Source: a virus. From it: a stretch of 33,341 nucleotides of DNA. A model generated the notes under the pieces. The model had not been told where the DNA came from. It worked only from the letters and a program-made list of their open reading frames with translations, and made no database searches. Position 1 is the first letter of the stretch. The number at the start of each line of letters is the position of its first letter. Position numbers and translations under genes: made by a program. Positions 1 to 6,075 of the stretch are shown in pieces. Location: positions 1 to 33,341 of the IMG/VR virus record IMGVR_UViG_3300017917_002445. One strand, written 5' to 3'.

Positions 1-618
1 AATAATAAGTGGGGTCTTACCCTGGAGCCAGGCCTGCACTGCAAAGTAAAGTGCCATCCATGACTTACCAATTCCAGGGTATGCAAGAAATACTCCAAGC
101 TGTCCAGGCATAATTCCAGAAGGTAGGTAGTTATCAAACCCTGGTAGACCTGTTTTAATTCCACGAGAACCAAGAGCTTGCTGCTCTTTTACATTCTCAA
201 AGTATGCAATAGCAGAATCAATATCTGTTGCATCAATGTCACGAATAACGGATGTATTCTTTTTTAGTTCTGAAGTTTTTGTAATAAGATCTTCAAGTGC
301 TTGAACTCCCTGACCACCTTGAACTTCACCTGCTGCAGAACGAAGAATATCTTTAAGGCTATCAGTTAAGTAAGAAGTTTGAAGTTCTTCAAGATGATGC
401 TTTGTTGCACCAACACCTGGTACTGGCTGAAAATCTCTAAACTTTTCAACCACTAAAGATGTTGGAGGAACTGTTCCATTATTTTCTGCATAAAGTCGGA
501 TAAAGTTCCAAACATCTTTGTGTGTCTTAAGAAGGTTTTCTACATTTGCTTGCAATAGAACATGCAATTGCTTATCTTCTAATACGGCGGAGATTACCTT
601 TGCTTCTGAATTATTCAC
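1..618 (-). CDS. DnaB-like replicative DNA helicase, N-terminal part (runs off the window)
   Basis: Replicative helicase that would unwind phage DNA at the fork. The visible 206 residues contain a DnaB N-terminal-like helical region (about 1-65), a linker, and the start of the RecA-like ATPase core. A Walker A motif, AYPGIGKSW, lies at residues 179-187, with K185 and S186 as nucleotide-binding residues. It is preceded by 'GIKTGLPGFDNYLPSGIMPGQL', typical of DnaB/KaiC-type ATPases, here given only as a landmark. I chose GTG at 618 because AGGAG lies 7 bases upstream (626-630), and the start overlaps the TAA stop of the preceding gene. Walker B and the arginine finger lie outside the window, so DnaB versus another RecA-like ATPase rests on the N-terminal half. 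It is the third gene of the operon starting at the promoter near 1158-1186. Confidence 0.85.
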   Translation of the reverse strand, partial: MNNSEAKVISAVLEDKQLHVLLQANVENLLKTHKDVWNFIRLYAENNGTVPPTSLVVEKFRDFQPVPGVGATKHHLEELQTSYLTDSLKDILRSAAGEVQGGQGVQALEDLITKTSELKKNTSVIRDIDATDIDSAIAYFENVKEQQALGSRGIKTGLPGFDNYLPSGIMPGQLGVFLAYPGIGKSWMALYFAVQAWLQGKTPLII

Positions 619-919
619 TTAGCCACTCCTTCGCTTTCTGTCGCAATTCTGCTCTTTGCTTAATGTCTTCTTCTACTTCTATTTTACCATTAAGGATTTT
701 CTCTGCATTGTATGCAAAATAATTCCAATTAGGATCTTGTGCAATGCTAAAGTAATACTCTAATAAATCGTAGCACTGTGGCATTCCATATGATTCAATG
801 AGTCCATCTGCAGCCCACTGTTCAACGTTTAGATTGATGTTAGACTTACGCTCATATCGTTGCGTATAATACTTATTGTAGCGACTGAGCAAAGCCATTC
901 TGTCTTTGCGGTCTGCCAT
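611..919 (-). CDS. Small phage protein of unknown function next to the helicase
   Basis: A 102-residue, highly charged, mostly helical protein (many K, R, E, Y) with no signal peptide or membrane segment. I do not recognise a catalytic motif. The coding region starts with ATG at 919, which shares bases with the stop of the gene before it, and its own stop overlaps the GTG start of the helicase, so the three genes are translationally coupled. Sitting directly before a replicative helicase, it could be a loader or other replisome accessory factor. That is inference from position only, because the sequence shows no recognisable loader domain. Confidence 0.7.
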   Translation of the reverse strand: MADRKDRMALLSRYNKYYTQRYERKSNINLNVEQWAADGLIESYGMPQCYDLLEYYFSIAQDPNWNYFAYNAEKILNGKIEVEEDIKQRAELRQKAKEWLSE

Positions 920-1125
920 TATTCTTCTAGTTCAGACTTTGCTTCGTTAATCTTTTCAGTCAGCTTGTCTTCTACAAACTTATATACCCGCTCAAAAGCT
1001 TGTTCAGTATTTTCTCCATCACGCTTAGAGTCTACTACCCCAAGATCAAGACGAAGTGATTGAAAGTTTCCCAAGTTGAGAGTATACCCAAGTGTTACAT
1101 TAATCTTTGTTGCATCGTTTTCCAT
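919..1125 (-). CDS. Small conserved-looking phage protein of unknown function
   Basis: A 68-residue acidic protein. The first half is beta-like ('VTLGYTLNLGNF', then 'LRLDLGV') and the second half is a charged helix ('RVYKFVEDKLTEKINEAK'). I recall similar short 'NLGNF-SLR-D-GV' proteins in other phages but cannot name a family with certainty. ATG at 1125 is the only sensible start: a TGA lies in frame just upstream, and GGTGGG precedes the ATG by a few bases. It is the first gene downstream of a good sigma70-like promoter and the first of a three-gene operon ending in the helicase. Confidence 0.75.
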   Translation of the reverse strand: MENDATKINVTLGYTLNLGNFQSLRLDLGVVDSKRDGENTEQAFERVYKFVEDKLTEKINEAKSELEE

Positions 1126-1157
1126 TGCCCACCCATTTCATTGTTTTCTTTACACTA

Positions 1158-1186
1158 ATCATAGCATAAAGATTTGCCCATTGCAA
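1158..1186 (-). promoter_or_regulatory. Sigma70-type promoter with extended -10 for the replication operon
   Basis: On the minus strand the sequence reads TTGCAA (1181-1186), 17 bases, then TATGAT (1158-1163), with TGC directly before the -10 (an extended -10). The spacing is optimal and five of six -10 bases match consensus. Transcription would start near 1150, giving a leader of about 25 bases before the ATG at 1125. It lies in the 74-base gap between the tail-related genes and the helicase operon, so it would let replication genes be expressed apart from the structural genes. Confidence 0.7.
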
Positions 1187-1199
1187 GTTGTAAAAATAT

Positions 1200-1310
1200 T
1201 TATTTTGTTACAAGAATCTCTGCTGGTGTTGCTTTTTGCACTTCAACAGTTGCTGTTTTCTTTACTAGCTCAACGATAGATGATTCTTTATTTACTAATA
1301 TCTCAGTCAC
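1200..1310 (-). CDS. 36-residue small phage protein (GTG start)
   Basis: A short open frame encoding 36 residues, beginning 'VTEILVNKESSIVELVKK' (GTG read as Met) and ending 'PAEILVTK'. The GTG at 1310 overlaps the TGA stop of the BppU-like gene (1303-1305), and an AGG lies 7 bases upstream, the same coupled arrangement used elsewhere in this window. The hydrophobic/charged pattern and the position right after a BppU-like gene resemble short phage tail-module proteins I have seen after that gene type. No function can be assigned. It could be a chance frame, but the overlap and clean codon content favour a real gene. Confidence 0.5.
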   Translation of the reverse strand: MTEILVNKESSIVELVKKTATVEVQKATPAEILVTK

Positions 1311-1863
1311 GTGTTACCTGACTATCAAGAGAAAGTTTGCCTTGAATGAGTCTTGTAACCTCTCCGCTTGGAGATGTTATTTTTAAATCATAAACATACT
1401 GTGGTGATGTAAGTAAGGCTGTTTGTGCTGCAGTTGCACGAATTGTTACCTTGCCAGTAGTAGGATTAATAATGATTCCAGATCCAACCATTGCATATCC
1501 TCCAGAAACATATGTTCCATTTGCTGCGTTGTCCACAGTAAAATTAGAAGATGTAGCAGCTTTTATTTTTACACTTGAAAGGTTATAGTCGTTTGGAGTA
1601 ACCCCATATATAGAAACAATCTGGTTTGCTGAAAATGTATTAGATGCAGTGTATGTAACTACACCTGCTGATGCAGAAACTCCTGTGATTGCTGAAGCTT
1701 TTGACTCCAGTGTAAATACTGGGGAAGCAGAAGTAATAAATTCTCTTACCTGAAGCTTTGCTGTGTAACCAAGCAATGAAACAGGAGCAAAATTCTCCTG
1801 ATATTCAACTGTAAGGGCCCAGTCTGCTCCCTGGTCAATGGTGGGGCTATAATCTTTTGCCAT
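1303..1863 (-). CDS. BppU-like tail/baseplate protein with an inserted beta module
   Basis: A 186-residue phage structural protein. The N-terminus ('DQGADWALTVEY', 'LLGYTAKLQVREF') and the C-terminus ('YVYDLKI', 'GEVTRLIQGKLSLDSQVTR') match the general pattern of the BppU N-terminal-like fold found in many phage tail or head-proximal proteins. Residues about 64-129 ('YTASNTFSANQIVSIYGV' to 'GTYVSGGYAMVGSG') look like an insertion. A similar stretch occurs inside the 1,436-residue tail protein encoded at 12494-16804. Start ATG 1863 has AGGAG 7 bases upstream (1870-1874). A possible extended -10 promoter and an inverted repeat precede it. The exact place in the virion is not shown by sequence. 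Confidence 0.65.
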   Translation of the reverse strand: MAKDYSPTIDQGADWALTVEYQENFAPVSLLGYTAKLQVREFITSASPVFTLESKASAITGVSASAGVVTYTASNTFSANQIVSIYGVTPNDYNLSSVKIKAATSSNFTVDNAANGTYVSGGYAMVGSGIIINPTTGKVTIRATAAQTALLTSPQYVYDLKITSPSGEVTRLIQGKLSLDSQVTRD

Positions 1864-1893
1864 GTTTTACTCCTAAAAATAGTTTAACTCTTG

Positions 1894-1913
1894 AATTATA
1901 TCACAATATAATT
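1894..1913. repeat. Perfect 8-bp inverted repeat, possible operator
   Basis: AATTATAT and ATATAATT form a perfect inverted repeat separated by four bases (CACA on the plus strand). It begins inside the stop codon of the HTH gene and covers the -10 hexamer of the candidate promoter for the BppU-like gene. All paired bases are A/T, so as an RNA hairpin it would be weak. As a DNA site it could bind a dimeric regulator, and the adjacent HTH protein is the obvious candidate. An AT-only palindrome can also arise by chance in this AT-rich DNA. Confidence 0.35.
1895..1903 (-). promoter_or_regulatory. Candidate extended -10 promoter before the BppU-like gene
   Basis: TGATATAAT on the minus strand: perfect TATAAT (1895-1900) with TG one base upstream (extended -10). 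No convincing -35 box is present at 16-18 bases. It would produce a leader of roughly 25 bases before ATG 1863. Confidence 0.4.
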
Positions 1914-2454
1914 AAAGGGTTTCGCTCCAAATTGGTATATATCTTCCATCTTCAGTTCTTGTATAAGTAAGCATACCATCTCCCATTCGCCTTGTCAACT
2001 CTTGGCTAGTTGGAGTTATATTATTAGTGATCATCTTGTCTTTTCTAGGTCTACCGTGGTGCATTTCTGCCAAGATAGACCTAATCTCTTTTACCTGAGA
2101 CTCAGAGTAGTAGCATCTGACCTGCCACCCTGTTGCCCCACCTTTTTGAGAGCCCGTAGGTTTTGGGATTGTCCCGTTTTTAACTAGTCTTGGCAAATAT
2201 TTTTTATGTCTATTTACAAGAATAGCTGTCTCTCCAACAGTATAGGCTTTTTCTCTGTTCTTTTTAAAGTCAGATTTAAAACATACTTCCATCCTATCCT
2301 GGGTAATATTATAAAAACTTATCATCCCAGTAGAACGAGAACTATGGTGTGGCCTTACTAAGTCTCCATTAAGAAACCAAACCTTCTGGTTACCCTTTAT
2401 TACAGACTCGTTATTGTAGCCTTGGCCATCAATATTTCCTTTTGAAGAAGCCAT
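1912..2454 (-). CDS. MerR-like helix-turn-helix DNA-binding protein
   Basis: A 180-residue protein, probably a phage transcription regulator. Residues about 70-130 form a MerR-like HTH: 'YTVGETAILVNRHKKYLPRL' followed by 'NGTIPKPTG', a WQVR strand, and the helix 'SESQVKEIRSILAEMH'. The N-terminal 60 residues look like a small beta domain ('VWFLNGDLVRPHH', 'MISFYNI'). The C-terminus ends 'TEDGRYIPIWSETL'. I know this combined layout from actinobacteriophage-type genomes, but the DNA target is unknown. The start at 2454 overlaps the zinc-ribbon gene by 55 bases and has a GAGG-type ribosome site; Met44 is an alternative but would remove the N-terminal domain. It may regulate the promoters seen in the gaps, including the palindrome just after its stop. 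Confidence 0.65.
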   Translation of the reverse strand: MASSKGNIDGQGYNNESVIKGNQKVWFLNGDLVRPHHSSRSTGMISFYNITQDRMEVCFKSDFKKNREKAYTVGETAILVNRHKKYLPRLVKNGTIPKPTGSQKGGATGWQVRCYYSESQVKEIRSILAEMHHGRPRKDKMITNNITPTSQELTRRMGDGMLTYTRTEDGRYIPIWSETL

Positions 2455-2591
2455 CTTCCCTCTTTGCTATTTTGAGCAGGATGATAGAATTGTCTATCTC
2501 CGCAGGACACACAGAAAGTTTCTATGTGATCATATGTTGTGTATTGTCTATCTACAAATACACGACTATTACATTTTTTGCATTTAAGCAT
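2400..2591 (-). CDS. Zinc-ribbon protein
   Basis: A 63-residue protein with two CxxC knuckles (C4/C7 and C27/C30) separated by about 20 residues, the classic zinc-ribbon arrangement. The middle reads 'VFVDRQYTTYDHIETFC', and the tail is a basic, amphipathic segment. It probably binds nucleic acid or a protein partner and may act with the HTH regulator whose gene overlaps its end by 55 bases. ATG at 2591 is preceded by GGCGGA. The family recurs in actinobacteriophages as a small accessory gene beside the HTH gene; its role is not established. Confidence 0.65.
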   Translation of the reverse strand: MLKCKKCNSRVFVDRQYTTYDHIETFCVSCGDRQFYHPAQNSKEGRWLLQKEILMAKATITSL

Positions 2592-2617
2592 TAGTTCCGC
2601 CTATATGTTTAGAATTG

Positions 2618-2797
2618 TTATGAGATTTTTTCTGCAATCTCTGAAGAATACTCGTCAATAGCTTTTTGCTTTTCTTCTTTCTGTTGTGTTAACTGTGTAA
2701 GCTCTGCTCTTAATATTGCAATCTGCATCTCATAATTGGCTGTCATTTCGCCTATGCGTTGCTGCAAAGCAGTAATTACTAGTTCTGTCTTGTCCAT
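2618..2797 (-). CDS. 59-residue coiled-coil protein
   Basis: A short open frame from ATG 2797 to TAA 2618-2620. The product begins 'MDKTELVITALQQRIGEM' and is almost entirely a predicted coiled coil ('YEMQIAILRAELTQLTQQK', then a K/E-rich tail). The ATG overlaps the stop of the preceding gene as TAATG, and a GGGG run lies 4 bases upstream, so it is well placed for coupled translation. It fills what would otherwise be a 200-base gap. Function unknown; the pair with the next upstream coiled-coil gene suggests partner proteins. Confidence 0.65.
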   Translation of the reverse strand: MDKTELVITALQQRIGEMTANYEMQIAILRAELTQLTQQKEEKQKAIDEYSSEIAEKIS

Positions 2798-3012
2798 TAT
2801 TCCCCACTCTCCAATGTTGATATTTCTTTTTCTAAAGCAGCTATCTTTAAATTAATTGAAGACAAATCATTGTTAATTGTTCTTATGTTATCTTCTTTTG
2901 GTTTTGGAACTGCAGACTCTTCTAGCAAAGATAATTCAAGATTATATTTGTTGTATACAAGATTTCGCATGTGTTGCTTAACAACACCTATCTTTTCTTC
3001 ATTTGTAAGCAT
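2797..3012 (-). CDS. Small coiled-coil protein
   Basis: A 71-residue protein beginning 'MLTNEEKIGVVKQHMRNL', with a helical N-terminal half and a C-terminal coiled coil ('NNDLSSINLKIAALEKEIS'). No catalytic residues. ATG 3012 is preceded by a GGGGG run about 10 bases upstream, and by a TGGTATAAT extended -10 further up. It is coupled by TAATG to the 59-residue gene that follows. I recall similar N-termini among phage proteins of unknown role. Confidence 0.7.
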   Translation of the reverse strand: MLTNEEKIGVVKQHMRNLVYNKYNLELSLLEESAVPKPKEDNIRTINNDLSSINLKIAALEKEISTLESGE

Positions 3013-3035
3013 AGACTATTTACCCCCAGCTAATA

Positions 3036-3044
3036 ATTATACCA
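3036..3044 (-). promoter_or_regulatory. Candidate extended -10 promoter before the small coiled-coil genes
   Basis: TGGTATAAT on the minus strand: perfect TATAAT at 3036-3041 and the extended TG element. It straddles the stop codon of the DUF6065-like gene. No clear -35 box. The ATG at 3012 lies 24 bases beyond the -10, fitting a short leader that carries the GGGGG ribosome site. Confidence 0.45.
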
Positions 3045-3789
3045 GTTTTTTCTGGTGATCAGGGTACTTTGTACCATCTGTATGAACACCATTAAAGTAT
3101 CTTCTTCCTGCTGTGTGTGGCTTATCTCTGTCCACTGTTGCTCTTTCTTTTCCAAGTCTATTTGCCTCTGCAACCTCATTTATGTGCAGATCCAATGCAA
3201 AATTTTCAGATATCTCTTCTAACTGGAATTTCTCAATTGACCCACGCTTAATTGGAATAAATGCCCCAACTGCATCGCCAGCATGTATCTTGACTGTATA
3301 GTTTGGGATAGTAATCTTTAGGTTAAATGTAAAATCTCTTCTTATCTGATCTGTCTCAATTACCCCAGTAATTGCAGATGTTCCAGGAATGAACATATTG
3401 GGTGGCTGGATTGTCATAAGATTAATTCCTGGCGGTGTTTTAAGGGCAAATCTATTTTGAAACATAATTGTTCCACTTCCAAAGTGACCATTGATAGTTT
3501 GCTTTCCTTCATTTTCATCTAAAAAATTAATCTCTGCAGGAAGCTCTCCACCCATCCAAATTGCCTCAAAGGTTCTGGTTGACTTGACAATAAACCCATA
3601 TTGATTACCTATTGATAGCGGTAGGCAATAGTAGAAGTGTGGAGTAAACCAATCTCTCTTTGGCTTTCCCGCCAAGCTTTCTAAAACTTCTTCATGATAA
3701 GATTCTCTTCCAACAGAATGTGGAACGATAATAATTTTATTGTCTGGAATAATATTATTCTCATCATTAAGATATGAAAGAGTAGTCAT
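3037..3789 (-). CDS. DUF6065-like protein of unknown function
   Basis: A 250-residue soluble protein. The central segment ('CLPLSIGNQYGFIV', 'FALKTPPGINLMTIQPPN', 'ITGVIETDQIRRDFTFNLKI', 'GDAVGAFIPIKRG') matches my recollection of DUF6065, a double-stranded beta-helix-like family often found near 2OG oxygenases and glycan-related genes in phages. I see no assigned catalytic triad. The frame is open to an ATG at 3807, but I chose ATG 3789 because AAGGAG (3797-3802) lies exactly 7 bases before it. The gene then overlaps the end of the preceding 2OG oxygenase by 23 bases. Its place at the end of the oxygenase cluster suggests a shared pathway, substrate unknown. Confidence 0.6.
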   Translation of the reverse strand: MTTLSYLNDENNIIPDNKIIIVPHSVGRESYHEEVLESLAGKPKRDWFTPHFYYCLPLSIGNQYGFIVKSTRTFEAIWMGGELPAEINFLDENEGKQTINGHFGSGTIMFQNRFALKTPPGINLMTIQPPNMFIPGTSAITGVIETDQIRRDFTFNLKITIPNYTVKIHAGDAVGAFIPIKRGSIEKFQLEEISENFALDLHINEVAEANRLGKERATVDRDKPHTAGRRYFNGVHTDGTKYPDHQKKLV

Positions 3790-4357
3790 ACTCATACTCC
3801 TTATCAAATGTCCAAAACGAAGCTACCGTATATCTCATGCCGTCTTCAATTTTTGTAACACCATGTAGATGATTATCGTCTCCTGGATGTGCAGCTAGCA
3901 TTCCTGACATAGGCACAATCTCAAAATCATATTGAGGATAGTACGTATGTCCACCTTTATAATTATCATTTAAATAAAGAATTACTCCAAAATCTCTATG
4001 ATGAAACCAGTCGCTTGCATCAGGAACCATCTTCATATCATCTGCATGAGGTGGCTGGTCCATTCCTGGAAACCATCTAATTAATTGAATAAGATCACAG
4101 TAAATTTCTTTGCCATCTCCATAATGTTCCTCAAGTGTGCTTTTTATTTTTTTTCTTATGTCATCAATTATTAAGGCTAAATCTTTGCGACCTTGAAGCA
4201 TCATGGACTGTGGACCTATAACCCTGTTGTTCCATACAGAACTTCCAGGCTCCCAACGCTCTGTTGTTTCTGCAAAGTTAATTAACTTATTTACATCCTC
4301 TACGCCTATAAAGTTTTCAAATGTTTTTGCTTTAAACAAAGATATGTCATTTTTCAT
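3767..4357 (-). CDS. 2-oxoglutarate/Fe(II)-dependent dioxygenase
   Basis: A 196-residue non-haem iron oxygenase of the prolyl-4-hydroxylase-like superfamily. The iron triad is visible: H104-A105-D106 ('PPHADDM') and H165 ('NHLHGVTKI'). R175 ('DGMRYTVASFW') is the 2-oxoglutarate-binding basic residue. The intervening strand 'FGVILYLNDNYKGGHTYY' is the family hallmark. The frame is open to ATG 4372, but ATG 4357 forms a clean ATGA overlap with the preceding stop, so I prefer it. It would hydroxylate a protein or small molecule with O2 and 2-oxoglutarate. The substrate is unknown, but the cluster directly follows a poly-proline tail protein gene. Confidence 0.85.
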   Translation of the reverse strand: MKNDISLFKAKTFENFIGVEDVNKLINFAETTERWEPGSSVWNNRVIGPQSMMLQGRKDLALIIDDIRKKIKSTLEEHYGDGKEIYCDLIQLIRWFPGMDQPPHADDMKMVPDASDWFHHRDFGVILYLNDNYKGGHTYYPQYDFEIVPMSGMLAAHPGDDNHLHGVTKIEDGMRYTVASFWTFDKEYEYDYSFIS

Positions 4358-4950
4358 AAAACAGGTATCCATTTCTGTGGGTACTGACCACTAAGCATAT
4401 CTAAAGGAGCTATACTAAATGATAGCATATTAGTTTTGTTTTTGTTATAAACTATTTTATGCCCCGCTTCAAATAAAATAAAATCTCCAGAGTTAACTGT
4501 AACCTTTGTGTCACCTATTGTTACTTCCAGATTATCAACATCATCTAAAAATGCCATTCCAGAAAAACAAGGGATTCTTATTCCTCCAGTGTCATACCAG
4601 TACTCAGAGCTAACCTCTTTCTGATACACAGAAGATATAAAATAAAACATTCTTTCATAGTTTATCTCGTAATGAGAACATGCAGACCTTAATGATTCTC
4701 TTACTGCCTTTAAAAGTGAATAAATATTTTTATCATATATGCCAAAATGATTAGATGAGCTTTGGAGTATACTTTGTTTATCTAGCAATCTTGAAGACTT
4801 TCCTCCATCAAAAAAATGAACATCTTCGTAAGAGTTTTCAAGGCTAATAATTTTATCCATAATACCCTTATAGTCAAAATTATTTTGTAACACATAAAGG
4901 CTGTTATTTTTTCTATACAGCACATCATTTTCTTTGAATATATTTTTCAT
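4354..4950 (-). CDS. Degenerate 2OG-oxygenase-like (double-stranded beta-helix) protein
   Basis: A 198-residue protein whose C-terminal half looks like the oxygenase fold: 'EYWYDTGGIRIPCFSGM', then 'VNSGDFILFEAGHKIVYN', with H164 where the second iron histidine would be. At the HxD position the sequence reads W-Y-D (118-120), so the first histidine appears to be lost. It is either inactive, uses another ligand set, or belongs to a related cupin-type family. ATG 4950 is chosen over the upstream in-frame ATG 4989 because it makes a TAATG overlap with the preceding stop. It sits among two intact oxygenases, which supports descent from one or a partner role. Confidence 0.55.
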   Translation of the reverse strand: MKNIFKENDVLYRKNNSLYVLQNNFDYKGIMDKIISLENSYEDVHFFDGGKSSRLLDKQSILQSSSNHFGIYDKNIYSLLKAVRESLRSACSHYEINYERMFYFISSVYQKEVSSEYWYDTGGIRIPCFSGMAFLDDVDNLEVTIGDTKVTVNSGDFILFEAGHKIVYNKNKTNMLSFSIAPLDMLSGQYPQKWIPVL

Positions 4951-5489
4951 TAGTCGGAAACCCTTCCACCAACTCTTTGATTGTACCAAATATAAGGATA
5001 GGCTGGTTCTCTTGGTGGTTCAATTTCAGAAGCAAGGTGCTTAAACATTCTTCCATTGTTTGGTAGCCACTTTGCTTGCTTACCAATGTTTACCATTGCA
5101 AGATAAGCTTTCTCTACTGCCTTAGCCCTGTCAGTACTTCCATCAGGAATTATGCCATTATAGTTATAAATGATTGATCTCATAAGTGTTCCAAATATTT
5201 TCCAGTACCCACGCCTTCTGTATTCTGGATTAGTATAAACTCTATTTGCCAGATGCTGTTTATCTAATGTGTAATACATGTCTGGATAATCATTAGGTAT
5301 GTAATCAGAAAAAATAACAGTACCCTTTTTATGTTTAGAGTTAATATATAGCATTGCAATTAAAGATAAGTCTGGGTGATCTTTTAAAAAAGTAACCTGT
5401 ATCCACGAGTCACCTAGTTCTTCTGGGTAGGAAGAAAAAGACGGAGTTGGAATCCCATTTGTTGTATCTGGAGTAATTTCTGTAGCCAT
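4950..5489 (-). CDS. Unknown protein with weak GNAT-like features
   Basis: A 179-residue soluble protein. The segment 'RVYTNPEYRRRGYWKIFGTL' resembles the acetyl-CoA-binding motif A of GNAT acetyltransferases (R/Q-x-x-G-x-G/A), followed by a helix; the match is partial because the second glycine is replaced. Elsewhere I recognise nothing. It is coupled by TAATG at both ends to oxygenase-family genes, so it may act on the same target. An alternative is a phage-specific family with no acetyltransferase role. Confidence 0.6.
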   Translation of the reverse strand: MATEITPDTTNGIPTPSFSSYPEELGDSWIQVTFLKDHPDLSLIAMLYINSKHKKGTVIFSDYIPNDYPDMYYTLDKQHLANRVYTNPEYRRRGYWKIFGTLMRSIIYNYNGIIPDGSTDRAKAVEKAYLAMVNIGKQAKWLPNNGRMFKHLASEIEPPREPAYPYIWYNQRVGGRVSD

Positions 5490-6058
5490 TATAGTAAAAA
5501 TGTTGTGACAACATATTTAGACCCATCTGTAATTGGGTTTACTTTATGAGTATTTTCTGCCGAAGAATTAAACACTAGAAGTGTATTTTTTCTAGGTTTA
5601 ATGGTAATACCTTTTTGCACAAACACTAATTCCCCACCTTCATAATCATCGTTGACATAATAAAACACAGAGATTTTAATTTTTTTATTAAGTGCGTTAT
5701 CACAATGTTCTTTCATGTGATGCCCTTTGTTATATTTAAGAATCTCTATATCATTATACCAATTAAAAGGAGTTTTGTCAACAACAAAGTCTTCAATGCA
5801 TCCTATAGCTGGAGCAAACATTCTTGATATTTCTATCTTTATGTTTTCATTATCTTTTCCTAAAGGCTTAAGGGTATATAGATTTTTAGATAGTTCTCTA
5901 TATCTTTTTATATTTAAGTTTGGATCAATGGTTGGAGTTGTCAAATTCCATATAACAGAGTTATCGGATAATAAATTAATTAATCTATCATTGTCGTCAG
6001 AAAAATTTTCATATATAGATATGCTGTTATCCAGATCTATTCTATTTAGACTAGTCAT
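5489..6058 (-). CDS. 2-oxoglutarate/Fe(II)-dependent dioxygenase, prolyl-4-hydroxylase-like
   Basis: A 189-residue oxygenase with a complete motif set: H118-C119-D120 ('MKEHCDN'), H171 ('NTHKVNPI') and a basic 2OG-binding residue K181 ('DGSKYVV'). 'VFYYVNDDYEGGELVF' is the typical core strand. Lysine rather than arginine at the 2OG site is also what animal collagen prolyl-4-hydroxylase uses, so activity is plausible. Start ATG 6058 has GGAG 6 bases upstream. The gene begins only 17 bases after the stop of the 941-residue poly-proline tail protein, the closest possible neighbour for a prolyl hydroxylase substrate. Specificity for proline is inferred from fold and context, not shown. Confidence 0.85.
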   Translation of the reverse strand: MTSLNRIDLDNSISIYENFSDDNDRLINLLSDNSVIWNLTTPTIDPNLNIKRYRELSKNLYTLKPLGKDNENIKIEISRMFAPAIGCIEDFVVDKTPFNWYNDIEILKYNKGHHMKEHCDNALNKKIKISVFYYVNDDYEGGELVFVQKGITIKPRKNTLLVFNSSAENTHKVNPITDGSKYVVTTFLL

Positions 6059-6075
6059 GTTTTTCTCCTTTTGGT

